DNA of 64,000 nucleotides, from contig CAMKLV010000005.1 in the NCBI GenBank assembly GCA_946413695.1, positions 1 to 64,000 of the forward strand, in the 5' to 3' direction. The notes below the pieces were generated by a model. That model worked only from the letters and a program-made list of their open reading frames with translations, had not been told where the DNA came from and did no database searches. The stretch comes from Firm-04 sp946413695. GTDB taxonomy: Bacteria; Bacillota; Clostridia; Oscillospirales; Ruminococcaceae. Both the position numbers and the translations under genes were made by a program. Below, piece by piece: positions 57,186 through 64,000 of the stretch (within the stretch, counting starts at the first letter, position 1; every line of letters begins with the position of its first letter).

Positions 57186-57292
57186 AAGGGGATTCCAAAG
57201 GGATAGTATCCCTTTGGCGGGTTTGGTGAGTTTGCTTGCAAACTCATAGCGAAGCGTGCGAGAGCCCATTATAGATCATCGCGGAGCGATAC
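57186..57292 (+). repeat. Family II intergenic repeat, long copy
   Basis: GGGGATTCCAAAGGG, loop, CCCTTTGGCGGGTTTGG, an inserted GAGTTTGCTTGCAAACTC palindrome, then GAGCCCATTATAGATCATCGCGGAGCGATAC. This is the most complete copy in the window. Confidence 0.75.
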
Positions 57293-57311
57293 ATATTTCC
57301 AAAAGCAGAGT

Positions 57312-57336
57312 AGCCGGTATCGCGGGGATACCGGCT
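57312..57336 (-). terminator. Hairpin after the GH30 gene
   Basis: AGCCGGTATC (57312-57321) pairs with GATACCGGCT (57327-57336). On the minus strand the following bases are CT-rich with a short T-run at 57304-57301. Confidence 0.6.
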
Positions 57337-57345
57337 GCTTGGTTC

Positions 57346-59493
57346 TTATCTGAGGATTTCCTGCTTGAGGAGCGAGAGGTCGGTGACATTGAGCACGCCG
57401 TCTTCATTCATGTCGGCGGCTTCTGCATCCGTGACATCGCCGGAGGTCAGCAGATATTTCACCAGCATCACTGCATCTGCGACTTCCACCTTGCCGTTTG
57501 CATCGACATCGCCCTTGCGCTTGACCGGCTCCGCGGTATGCACTGTGCCGTAAAGCTCGATTTCTGCGATGTTGCAGCAGTAGACATCATCCTTATTGAT
57601 GCCGTTTTTCGGTGCGCCGGAGGGAACCGTATAGCGGACATATCTGCCGGAGACAGGCTCTGCGGGTTCCACATAATGCATGCCGTAGCCCGGTTCGCCG
57701 GTGATCGTATAGGCGGTTTTCCAGTTTTCGCCGTCATCGGAGACCTGAATCATGCCGTCGATCACTCTGGGCTCATAGCCGCTGCGCGGGCAGAAGCCGA
57801 ATGCCTCGAAGTCATAGGTTTCGCCGAGGTCGATCTGGGTGTAGCCGTCGCCGACACCGTCGAAGAATGTGGACTTGTTGCCGTCGAACGCCTTTTCGCA
57901 GGAGGTCGATGCATCGCTGTGCCACGAATCCGAACCGGTGACCTTTTTGCCTGTAAGGTCGATCTTGTTCTCACGCTCGACTGCGCCCTTGACGCCCTCG
58001 ATGATAAATGTTGTGACGGAGTTTTCCGGCAGCTTGACAGGCAGCTGCTTGCCGTTCAGCGCCGTATCGCCGACATCCTTCCAGTCCTCGGTGTTGCTCG
58101 TGCGGATGGTCTGTGCAGCGGTGCCGACTGCGGAGAACGCGGAGAGATCATAGGTCTGCTCGGCGGTGCTGCCGGATGTGTTGTATGTCACGATGACGAG
58201 CTTGCCGTTTTCCTTATCGTAAGCCGCCAGCGTGTTGCCGGAGCAGTTCAGCATGATCATGCCCGGGCGGATGTAGCGGGTGTACTGACCGAAGCAGCGG
58301 TACTTCTTGGAGAGATAGATCGTGTCTTTGTCATGATCCGCGACTGCTGTGCCCCAGAAGCCGGCGTTCATGTTCAGCATGCCGCCGTCCTTTTTGCCGT
58401 TGTAGCCTGCCGCGCAGACATGGCTGTCGATGACCTGCCACAGAATCCATGCGGATGCATTCAGACCGTTGCAGTCGGTGGTGATGCGCTCGGAGAGCCA
58501 GAGACCCGGTGCCATTGCGCCTGCATTCTGACCGGCTTCGCCCTTGCCGTCTACCTCGGACATCCACAGGTTCTTGCCCGCGGAGATCGCGACATCCTTG
58601 AGCTGTGAGCGCTTGCTGCCGCCGTAGGTATGCGTGTCGATTCTGCCGACGGCGCTCTTTGCATCTGCGGAGAGTGCTTTGAACGCGTCGATCTGTGTGT
58701 CGATTGAGGTTTCATCGGAAGCGCTGATGATCACATCGCTCATGCCGCGCTTTGCCATGGATTTCTGCAGTTCGAGGATGATTGTGCTCTCGGAGTTGCC
58801 GATATCAAAATGGCAGCCCTCCTGCTTGGCGCTGTTTGCGCCCCAGAAGTTTGTATAGGGTTCGTTCATTGCGTCGATGGACTGCACCTTGATGTTCCAG
58901 TCTTCCTGATAGTGCTTGCAGACTTCGGCGAGATACTCGGCGAAATCGTCATAGCAGTCATCCTTGAGGTTGTTCTGACCGGCGTTGGTGTTGCCGGTTG
59001 AGCAGCCGCTCTTGCACATGTAGTACGGGGGCGAATTCGAGAACATCTCGACGATCATATCATCGCCCGCCGCCTTGATGCAGCGCTGCAGTACGTTGCG
59101 CTGATTCGCATCCGCGGACCAGTCATAGGTGACCTGCCCGTTCTGATACTTTGTGTATCCGGGCATATTCGAGTCGGTTCTGGTGATGTGGTTGTGCGAG
59201 GGGTTGTCGCCGCCGCCGATGTTGAAGCGCGCGATATTCAGATGCAGACCGTTCTCGCCGAAGAAGGTATCTGCACACTGCTGTGCGAGGAAATCTGAGT
59301 ATCCGACGCGGTTTGCCCACCAGCAGAGAGATGTGCCCCAGCCCTCGAAAACGCCGTTGTTGATCGCATAGGTGTCTTCCGGAGAGAGGACGATCGTCTT
59401 TGCTGCCTGCGCAGAAAGCGGCGAAAGTCCGGTCGCAGTCAGGGCAATGCACGCTGCCATGGCTGCGCAGAGGTGCTTTTTCAGATGTTTCAT
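57346..59493 (-). CDS. GH30 enzyme with F5/8-type CBM and divergent dockerin
   Basis: A 715-residue secreted enzyme. Signal peptide 1-30. The GH30 barrel (about 33-390) begins FEGWGTSLCWWAN; the acid/base Glu lies in DAMNEPYTNF (near 210) and the nucleophile Glu in WMSEVDGKGE (near 312). The GH30 beta-sandwich follows, then an F5/8-C/CBM32-like module (about 505-645), and a dockerin (about 655-715: GDVDANGKVEVADAVMLVKYLL) of a different group from the other five. The start motif resembles galactanase-type GH30 subfamilies more than glucuronoxylanases, but the substrate is uncertain. It has its own promoter at 59551-59579. Confidence 0.88.
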   Translation of the reverse strand: MKHLKKHLCAAMAACIALTATGLSPLSAQAAKTIVLSPEDTYAINNGVFEGWGTSLCWWANRVGYSDFLAQQCADTFFGENGLHLNIARFNIGGGDNPSHNHITRTDSNMPGYTKYQNGQVTYDWSADANQRNVLQRCIKAAGDDMIVEMFSNSPPYYMCKSGCSTGNTNAGQNNLKDDCYDDFAEYLAEVCKHYQEDWNIKVQSIDAMNEPYTNFWGANSAKQEGCHFDIGNSESTIILELQKSMAKRGMSDVIISASDETSIDTQIDAFKALSADAKSAVGRIDTHTYGGSKRSQLKDVAISAGKNLWMSEVDGKGEAGQNAGAMAPGLWLSERITTDCNGLNASAWILWQVIDSHVCAAGYNGKKDGGMLNMNAGFWGTAVADHDKDTIYLSKKYRCFGQYTRYIRPGMIMLNCSGNTLAAYDKENGKLVIVTYNTSGSTAEQTYDLSAFSAVGTAAQTIRTSNTEDWKDVGDTALNGKQLPVKLPENSVTTFIIEGVKGAVERENKIDLTGKKVTGSDSWHSDASTSCEKAFDGNKSTFFDGVGDGYTQIDLGETYDFEAFGFCPRSGYEPRVIDGMIQVSDDGENWKTAYTITGEPGYGMHYVEPAEPVSGRYVRYTVPSGAPKNGINKDDVYCCNIAEIELYGTVHTAEPVKRKGDVDANGKVEVADAVMLVKYLLTSGDVTDAEAADMNEDGVLNVTDLSLLKQEILR

Positions 59494-59550
59494 TCCAATC
59501 CAACCTTTCCCGATATGTACGTACAGCTTTTTCTATTGCTATACATTTTT

Positions 59551-59579
59551 ATTATAGCAGACTGTGCACAGAAAGTCAA
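59551..59579 (-). promoter_or_regulatory. Sigma-A promoter of the GH30 gene
   Basis: On the minus strand, TTGACT (59579-59574) and TATAAT (59556-59551) have a 17-bp spacer. Confidence 0.8.
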
Positions 59580-59629
59580 TAACAATCGTCTCCCATTTTT
59601 TGCGATTTTGTATCACATTGCACAGACAC

Positions 59630-59664
59630 AAAAAAACGTCCCTCCGTGCGCTGCCGGAAGGACG
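59630..59664 (-). terminator. Terminator of the MacB-like permease operon
   Basis: A stem CGTCCCTCCG (59637-59646)/CGGAAGGACG (59655-59664), mostly paired with one mismatch, is followed on the minus strand by seven T. Confidence 0.85.
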
Positions 59665-59688
59665 CCTGATTTGTATGCAGATGTCTGG

Positions 59689-61008
59689 TTATTCGTAGCG
59701 CAGTGCGTCGATCGGGTTCATCTTTGCCGCCTTGGATGCCGGATAGGTACCGAAGAACACACCAATCATCACCGAGAAGATCAGTGAGAGCATGATCGCA
59801 AGGATCGAAGGCTTGATGTTGATTGTCACAAGATCTGCGATCAGCGGGTAGAAATGCAGCAGCAGCTTGTTGCCGATGATACCGACCATGATGCCGTTGA
59901 AAATACCGAGGATGATGCCGATGACGCCGCCTGTGATGCACATGATGACCGCTTCAATCAGGAACTGGTTGCGGATTGTCTTGTTCTGTGCACCGATCGC
60001 CTTGCGCACGCCGATCTCTCTTGTGCGCTCGGTGATGCTGACAAGCATGATGTTCATGACGCCGATGCCGCCGACGATCAGCGAGATTGCTGCGATGACC
60101 GTAATGATGATCGTGATGACATTCATGATCATATCGTTTTCTTCTTTGTCATCCTGATCGCTGTAAACAGTTGCTTCAATACGGCGGTTATTTGCAAACT
60201 GCTCATCGAAAAACGCCTGAAGCTCTGCCTTGCATGCCTTGTTGTCGAAGTTTTCGTCACGGACATTGATCTGCACATAGCGGCTGAATTCGGGCTCCTT
60301 GCTGAGCAGGTCAACCGCGGTATGATAGGGAATGATGATTTGTGTGTAGCGATCCATCAGTTTGGTGCCGGGATCCATTGTTTTCTCATATGAAGCCGGA
60401 AACTGATAAATGCCGACGATTGTGAACTCCGAATTGCAGAGACCGTCAATATTGGCACTGATTGTTTTGCCGATCGGGTCGGTGTCATTCTGAAAATATT
60501 GCTGCACAAACACATTGGAAACCACGCAGGCGTGCTTATTCTGCTTGCTGTCTGTATCATTGACCACTCTGCCCTTCACCATTTTGATAACGGCTTTCTG
60601 TCTCAGGATTTCGCCTTCGCTGAAACCTGCGATATTGAAATAGAGCATCTGACCTTTGCTGTTCCGGGTGTTGCCGGTGCCGAGGTTCTGTTGTCTGCAG
60701 ATCAGATATTTTCCGCCGAATTCTTCATCGAGCTTTTCGAGCATCTCAGGTCTGAGATAGTCATCATTTGTGAGGATGCCGGGGAAGTTGCCGTTTTCAT
60801 CGAGCTTCTGGGAGTAACGGAGATAAAAGCCGTTATCTCCGCTCATGTTCATGATATTGGACATCGTTTCCCGCAGAGAATTGCCGATGGTGGTGATTGT
60901 AATAACCGAGCTGATACCGATGATAATACCGAGCATTGTCAGAAGCGAACGCATTTTATTGTTGACAAGCGCACCGAATGCCAGCCGGATGTTTTCAAAG
61001 ATAAACAT
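59689..61008 (-). CDS. MacB/FtsX-type ABC transporter permease
   Basis: A 439-residue permease. The N-terminal helix (about 18-40, MRSLLTMLGIIIGISSV) precedes an extracellular MacB periplasmic core (about 45-300), and three C-terminal helices form the FtsX domain, with the TERTREIGVRKAIGA coupling loop. It starts 20 bp after the adaptor gene. These permeases work with an ABC ATPase in export of peptides or antibiotics or in envelope signalling. No ATPase gene adjoins it. Confidence 0.9.
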   Translation of the reverse strand: MFIFENIRLAFGALVNNKMRSLLTMLGIIIGISSVITITTIGNSLRETMSNIMNMSGDNGFYLRYSQKLDENGNFPGILTNDDYLRPEMLEKLDEEFGGKYLICRQQNLGTGNTRNSKGQMLYFNIAGFSEGEILRQKAVIKMVKGRVVNDTDSKQNKHACVVSNVFVQQYFQNDTDPIGKTISANIDGLCNSEFTIVGIYQFPASYEKTMDPGTKLMDRYTQIIIPYHTAVDLLSKEPEFSRYVQINVRDENFDNKACKAELQAFFDEQFANNRRIEATVYSDQDDKEENDMIMNVITIIITVIAAISLIVGGIGVMNIMLVSITERTREIGVRKAIGAQNKTIRNQFLIEAVIMCITGGVIGIILGIFNGIMVGIIGNKLLLHFYPLIADLVTINIKPSILAIMLSLIFSVMIGVFFGTYPASKAAKMNPIDALRYE

Positions 61009-61028
61009 TCCTTGGACCTCCGATCTGA

Positions 61029-62474
61029 TCAGTTCGCATCGGCTGTCTTCTGAATTTCGCCATAGATTCTCGGATCGGGGATGATCTTGCCGTCCTCAAA
61101 GGTGAAGGATTCACTGAAGAACGAGGTGAATACGATGTCGCCCTCCTTGAGATCGCCCTTGGTGACCTCTGTGAAGTAATCGCCTTCAAAGCCGATTTCA
61201 ATATCTTTCTTAACGATTTTGACCATGTTCGGCTTGTCGCACTCCTCAAGTGCAAAGACAAAGTAACCGTCATTCTCGCCGCCGCGGACTGCGTCATAGG
61301 GGATGCTCAGGACGTTCTCGACCTTGTTGAGCACGATCTTTGCGCTTGCGCTCATGCCGATGAGCAGTCTGCTCTTGGGATCGTCGATCGAGATTTCAAC
61401 GGTGTAGCCGCTTGCGGATGCATCCGAGCCGGAGGAGAGAATGCGCTCGATGCGCTTGACGCTGCCCTTGATCTCCTCATCGTCGGTTGCGGTTGTTTTG
61501 ATCTCGCAGGGCAGACCCTCGCTGATGCGCAGGATATCCGCTTCGCTGACCTTGCCGCGGATGATCAGGGAATCGGTGTTCTCGATCATCATGAGGTTGC
61601 TGCTCATCGGGATGGCACCCTCGCTGACATTGAGCTGGGTGACAACGCCGTCTGCCGGTGCAAGGATGGTGCAGGCATCAATCTGTTCCTGCAGCTCCTT
61701 GAGGTCATCGTCGATTGAATCGTTGCCGGTGGTGTACTGCTCTGCGTCGATTGCATCCTGTGCGGACTGGATCAGGGAATCTGCGGAGCGGACAACATCG
61801 TTATATGCGGAGCGTGTTTCCTCGATGGCTGCGTCAAATTCCGGCAGCTTCGGATAGAGTGCATCCATCATCTCCTTGAGTGCGTCTGCCTGCTCCTGCA
61901 GCTGCGCAGCGACGGTTTCGTCCTCTGCTTCGTTGATCTTGCCGATCAGCTCGTTATACTGATTGACAGCGAGGTTGTAGCGGTCATAGGCGGAATCGCG
62001 CGCTGCAATTGCGTTGTCAATCGCGGACTGTGCCTTGTTGAGTGAATTGGTTTTGTTGTTGCGCGCCTCTGCCAGATTGCGGCGCAGAATGCTGTCCTTG
62101 TAGGTTTCGGCATCCTGTGCCTTGCCTGCGGATGCAGCAAGCTTATTGTACTTTTCCTGCAGATCGGTCGAATCGAGCTCGCAGACCACATCGCCCTTTT
62201 TGACGTTGTCGCCGACCTTGACATTGAGCTTTGTGACCTTCTGCAGCACATCCGCCGTGACATTGACGGAATCGCTGCTCGAGACAGTGCCCGAGACATT
62301 GACATATTCGGAGAGATCCTTGACAGCCGCTTCGCCGTAGGGCGGAATGTTCTTCATTGCGATTCCCTGATTTGCCATGTTGATCAGCAACACTACAAGT
62401 CCGATGATGAGTGCCAGAACGATCAGGAAAATGATCAGACATCCGATCTTCTTTTTTGCTTTTTCTTTTGCCAT
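61029..62474 (-). CDS. HlyD/MacA-like efflux adaptor
   Basis: About 481 residues. The N-terminal membrane helix (about 11-33) is followed by split biotinyl-lipoyl halves (VTKLNVKVGDNVKKGDVV and GVVTQLNVSEGAIP), a central alpha-helical coiled-coil hairpin (about 110-260), and beta-barrel and membrane-proximal domains. It links a MacB-type permease to substrates outside the membrane. ATG 62474 begins MAKEKAKKK; an earlier frame start is rejected for lack of a ribosome site. It is the first gene of a two-gene leftward operon. Confidence 0.9.
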   Translation of the reverse strand: MAKEKAKKKIGCLIIFLIVLALIIGLVVLLINMANQGIAMKNIPPYGEAAVKDLSEYVNVSGTVSSSDSVNVTADVLQKVTKLNVKVGDNVKKGDVVCELDSTDLQEKYNKLAASAGKAQDAETYKDSILRRNLAEARNNKTNSLNKAQSAIDNAIAARDSAYDRYNLAVNQYNELIGKINEAEDETVAAQLQEQADALKEMMDALYPKLPEFDAAIEETRSAYNDVVRSADSLIQSAQDAIDAEQYTTGNDSIDDDLKELQEQIDACTILAPADGVVTQLNVSEGAIPMSSNLMMIENTDSLIIRGKVSEADILRISEGLPCEIKTTATDDEEIKGSVKRIERILSSGSDASASGYTVEISIDDPKSRLLIGMSASAKIVLNKVENVLSIPYDAVRGGENDGYFVFALEECDKPNMVKIVKKDIEIGFEGDYFTEVTKGDLKEGDIVFTSFFSESFTFEDGKIIPDPRIYGEIQKTADAN

Positions 62475-62621
62475 AGTTAAAGTATGTCCTTTCGTGTTTT
62501 CTGCGTTTGCAGTGAATCTTGCCAAGCAACATTTTACCATATTTGGAAAACCGGTGTCAATAACAGAATTGTCATTTTCGGGAATCTTATGAAAAAATTA
62601 AGGAGTAATTCAGCAGAAAGA

Positions 62622-62651
62622 AAGGAACCCCTCACAGTGCGGAGGGGTTCC
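62622..62651 (-). terminator. Terminator of the potassium uptake operon
   Basis: GGAACCCCTC pairs with GAGGGGTTCC around an 8-nt loop (62624-62651). On the minus strand CTTTCTTTCTG follows. Confidence 0.75.
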
Positions 62652-62656
62652 GGAAA

Positions 62657-63301
62657 TCATACGCGGAAACACTTCTGGATATCGCGGATGCTGCCGACAA
62701 CAAAGACCACATCATCTGCGGAAAAGACGGTATCCGGCATCGGGATATCAACCTGATTCTTATGCCGGAAAGCAATGATGTTCAGCTTGAACTTTTTGCG
62801 CAGATCAAGCTGCATCAGGTTTTTGCCGTCCCAGTCGCGCGGGACTTTCATCTCATAGATCGAATAGCTGCTGTCGAGCTGGATGAAATCGAGGATGCTG
62901 TCCGAAGCGTATTTGGTTGCGATGCGCATTGCCATCTGCATCTCCGGATAGACTACCTCATCCGCGCCGTTGCGGAGCAGGAACTTCATCTGGACATCGT
63001 TTGAGGCGCGCGAGACAACCTTCTGTGCGCCGAGCTCGCTGAGCAGGGCGGTTGTCTCGAGCGAATTCTGGAAGTTGTCGCCGATCGAGACGATGCAGAC
63101 ATCGAAATTCCGGATGCCGAGGGACTTCATGAATTCTTCGTTTGTGCTGTCGCCGATGCGTGCGTTTGTGACATAGGGGAGAATCTCATTGATGCGCTCC
63201 TCATTGAGATCGACCGCCATGACCTCGCAGCGCAGCTCGCTCATGCGTTTTGCGATCTGGCTGCCGAATTCGCCGACACCGATAATCAGAATCGTTTTCA
63301 T
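62657..63301 (-). CDS. Ktr/Trk potassium channel regulatory subunit
   Basis: A 214-residue RCK protein. The N-terminal Rossmann domain has IIGVGEFGSQIA (GxGxFG, residues 6-17) and the acidic strand end VDLNEERI; a C-terminal TrkA_C domain spans about 135-214. It binds NAD(H) or ATP and gates the partner membrane subunit. It lies 12 bp after the TrkH/KtrB-type gene on the same strand. Size and layout fit KtrA/KtrC. Confidence 0.92.
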   Translation of the reverse strand: MKTILIIGVGEFGSQIAKRMSELRCEVMAVDLNEERINEILPYVTNARIGDSTNEEFMKSLGIRNFDVCIVSIGDNFQNSLETTALLSELGAQKVVSRASNDVQMKFLLRNGADEVVYPEMQMAMRIATKYASDSILDFIQLDSSYSIYEMKVPRDWDGKNLMQLDLRKKFKLNIIAFRHKNQVDIPMPDTVFSADDVVFVVGSIRDIQKCFRV

Positions 63302-63313
63302 AGTGTAACTCCT

Positions 63314-64000
63314 TTATCCGACATTGATATTTTCCTGCGGCATGCGGGCAGTTTCGCCTGCGCCGGAAGGCACCGCAGCGTAGATCATTGTGAGACCGCC
63401 CATTCTGCCGAAGAACATCAGCAGCATGAGCAGGATGCGTGAGGGATGCGTCAGCGAGGAGGTGATACCGAGCGTCAGACCGGCTGTTCCGGCGGCAGAG
63501 CCCGTCTCAAAGAGACAGGTCAGCAGCGGCAGCCCCTCAATCAGGCTGATTGCGATGCCCGCTGTCACGAACAGGGTGAAATACACGAACAGGATCGCGC
63601 CTGCATTGCGGATCGCATCCTCGGGAATTCTGCGGTTGAAGCCCGTGACATCGTGCCTGCGGCGGAATACCGCAACCGCAGAGAGGAACAGCACCGCGAC
63701 GGTTGTCGTCTTCATGCCGCCCGCCGTCGAGCCGGAGGAGCCGCCGATCAGCATCAGCACGATCATCATCAGCGTGCCGGATTCCCGCATCGCAGCAAGA
63801 TCTGCGGTATTGAAGCCCGCAGTCCGCGCCGTCACGGACTGGAAGAACGCGCAGAGGATCCGCTCCTTCAGCGGCCGGTCCGCATACTCGAAGATGAAGA
63901 AGCCGGCTGCCGGAATCACGATCAGGAGCGCCGTTGTCACAAGGATGATCTTGCTCTGCAGCGAATAGCGCCGCAGCCGGTGCTTGTATGTCCGGACATC
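63314..64000 (-). CDS. TrkH/KtrB-type potassium transporter, partial
   Basis: The C-terminal 228 residues of a potassium translocating subunit; the reading frame is open to the right window edge, so the N-terminus is missing. Visible are the pore-loop motifs SVTARTAGFNTADL and, later, GSAAGTAGLTLG, plus IGGSSGSTAGGMKTTT, which are selectivity-filter segments of the Trk/Ktr superfamily. It works with the RCK subunit encoded just downstream. Confidence 0.92.
   Translation of the reverse strand, partial: DVRTYKHRLRRYSLQSKIILVTTALLIVIPAAGFFIFEYADRPLKERILCAFFQSVTARTAGFNTADLAAMRESGTLMMIVLMLIGGSSGSTAGGMKTTTVAVLFLSAVAVFRRRHDVTGFNRRIPEDAIRNAGAILFVYFTLFVTAGIAISLIEGLPLLTCLFETGSAAGTAGLTLGITSSLTHPSRILLMLLMFFGRMGGLTMIYAAVPSGAGETARMPQENINVG

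Noticed and set aside
59854..60393. Plus-strand ORF opposite the MacB-like permease
   Set aside because: The translation is Asp/Ala low complexity (reverse of Ile/Val-rich membrane helices) and lacks a ribosome site.

Overview
The window looks like chromosomal DNA of a fibre-degrading Ruminococcus (Oscillospiraceae, Bacillota). It encodes six secreted plant-polysaccharide hydrolases that all end in a dockerin module: one GH43, three GH9, one GH10 and one GH30. It also encodes a lipoprotein that I read as a single cohesin. Signal peptides are Gram-positive, lipoproteins are frequent, ribosome binding sites are AGGAGG-like, and promoters are sigma-A type with 17-bp spacers. Third codon positions are GC-rich except in one AT-rich island (38.5-39.5 kb). 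R. champanellensis or R. flavefaciens relatives are the natural comparison, but the species is an inference. I see no rRNA, tRNA, CRISPR array, prophage or transposase gene.

Layout. 0-6.5 kb: an alanine-type symporter, an FAD-dependent oxidoreductase, a small membrane protein, an ECF sigma/zinc-finger anti-sigma pair, and a second alanine-type symporter. 6.5-12.7 kb: a purine-salvage locus, with xpt behind an attenuator-like hairpin, then a BMP-type nucleoside ABC importer. 12.9-14.6 kb: a second ECF sigma factor with a membrane partner. 14.6-20 kb: divergent GH43 and GH9 cellulosomal enzymes. 20-30.3 kb: a membrane-anchored clostripain-like protease with DUF1294, then a seven-gene cluster read leftward (DUF2156, Cys-cluster protein, membrane protein, putative 30-aa peptide, pepD, sbcD, sbcC). 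30.4-32.1 kb: a two-component system. 32.5-35.8 kb: a large GH10 xylanase. 36-42.4 kb: a TlpA-like lipoprotein, a GHL10 lipoprotein, a DUF4230 gene broken by one in-frame stop, and a coupled MoxR-DUF58-cohesin lipoprotein operon. 42.7-46.9 kb: two tandem GH9 enzymes. 47-51 kb: a phosphoesterase, an asparaginase, DUF4416, a hypothetical protein and endonuclease III. 51-53.7 kb: a T-box leader followed by an unusual HTH-cupin-acyl-CoA ligase fusion. 54-57 kb: pta, hflX and a PRTase. 57.3-59.5 kb: a GH30 enzyme. 59.6-64 kb: a MacB-like permease with its adaptor, and a Ktr/Trk potassium uptake pair cut by the window edge.

How it fits together. The hydrolases would be exported and held by cohesins through their dockerins, attacking xylan, cellulose/beta-glucan and arabinan or galactan side chains. 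Acetate formation is represented by pta. The T-box-controlled ligase suggests amino-acid-responsive activation of a carboxylic acid, which would suit a ruminal cellulolytic organism that builds amino acids from branched-chain or aromatic acids.

The observations I rate highest are the T-box plus HTH-cupin-ligase fusion, the cohesin lipoprotein coupled to MoxR/DUF58, and two families of dispersed intergenic hairpin repeats whose stems change by compensatory substitutions between copies.
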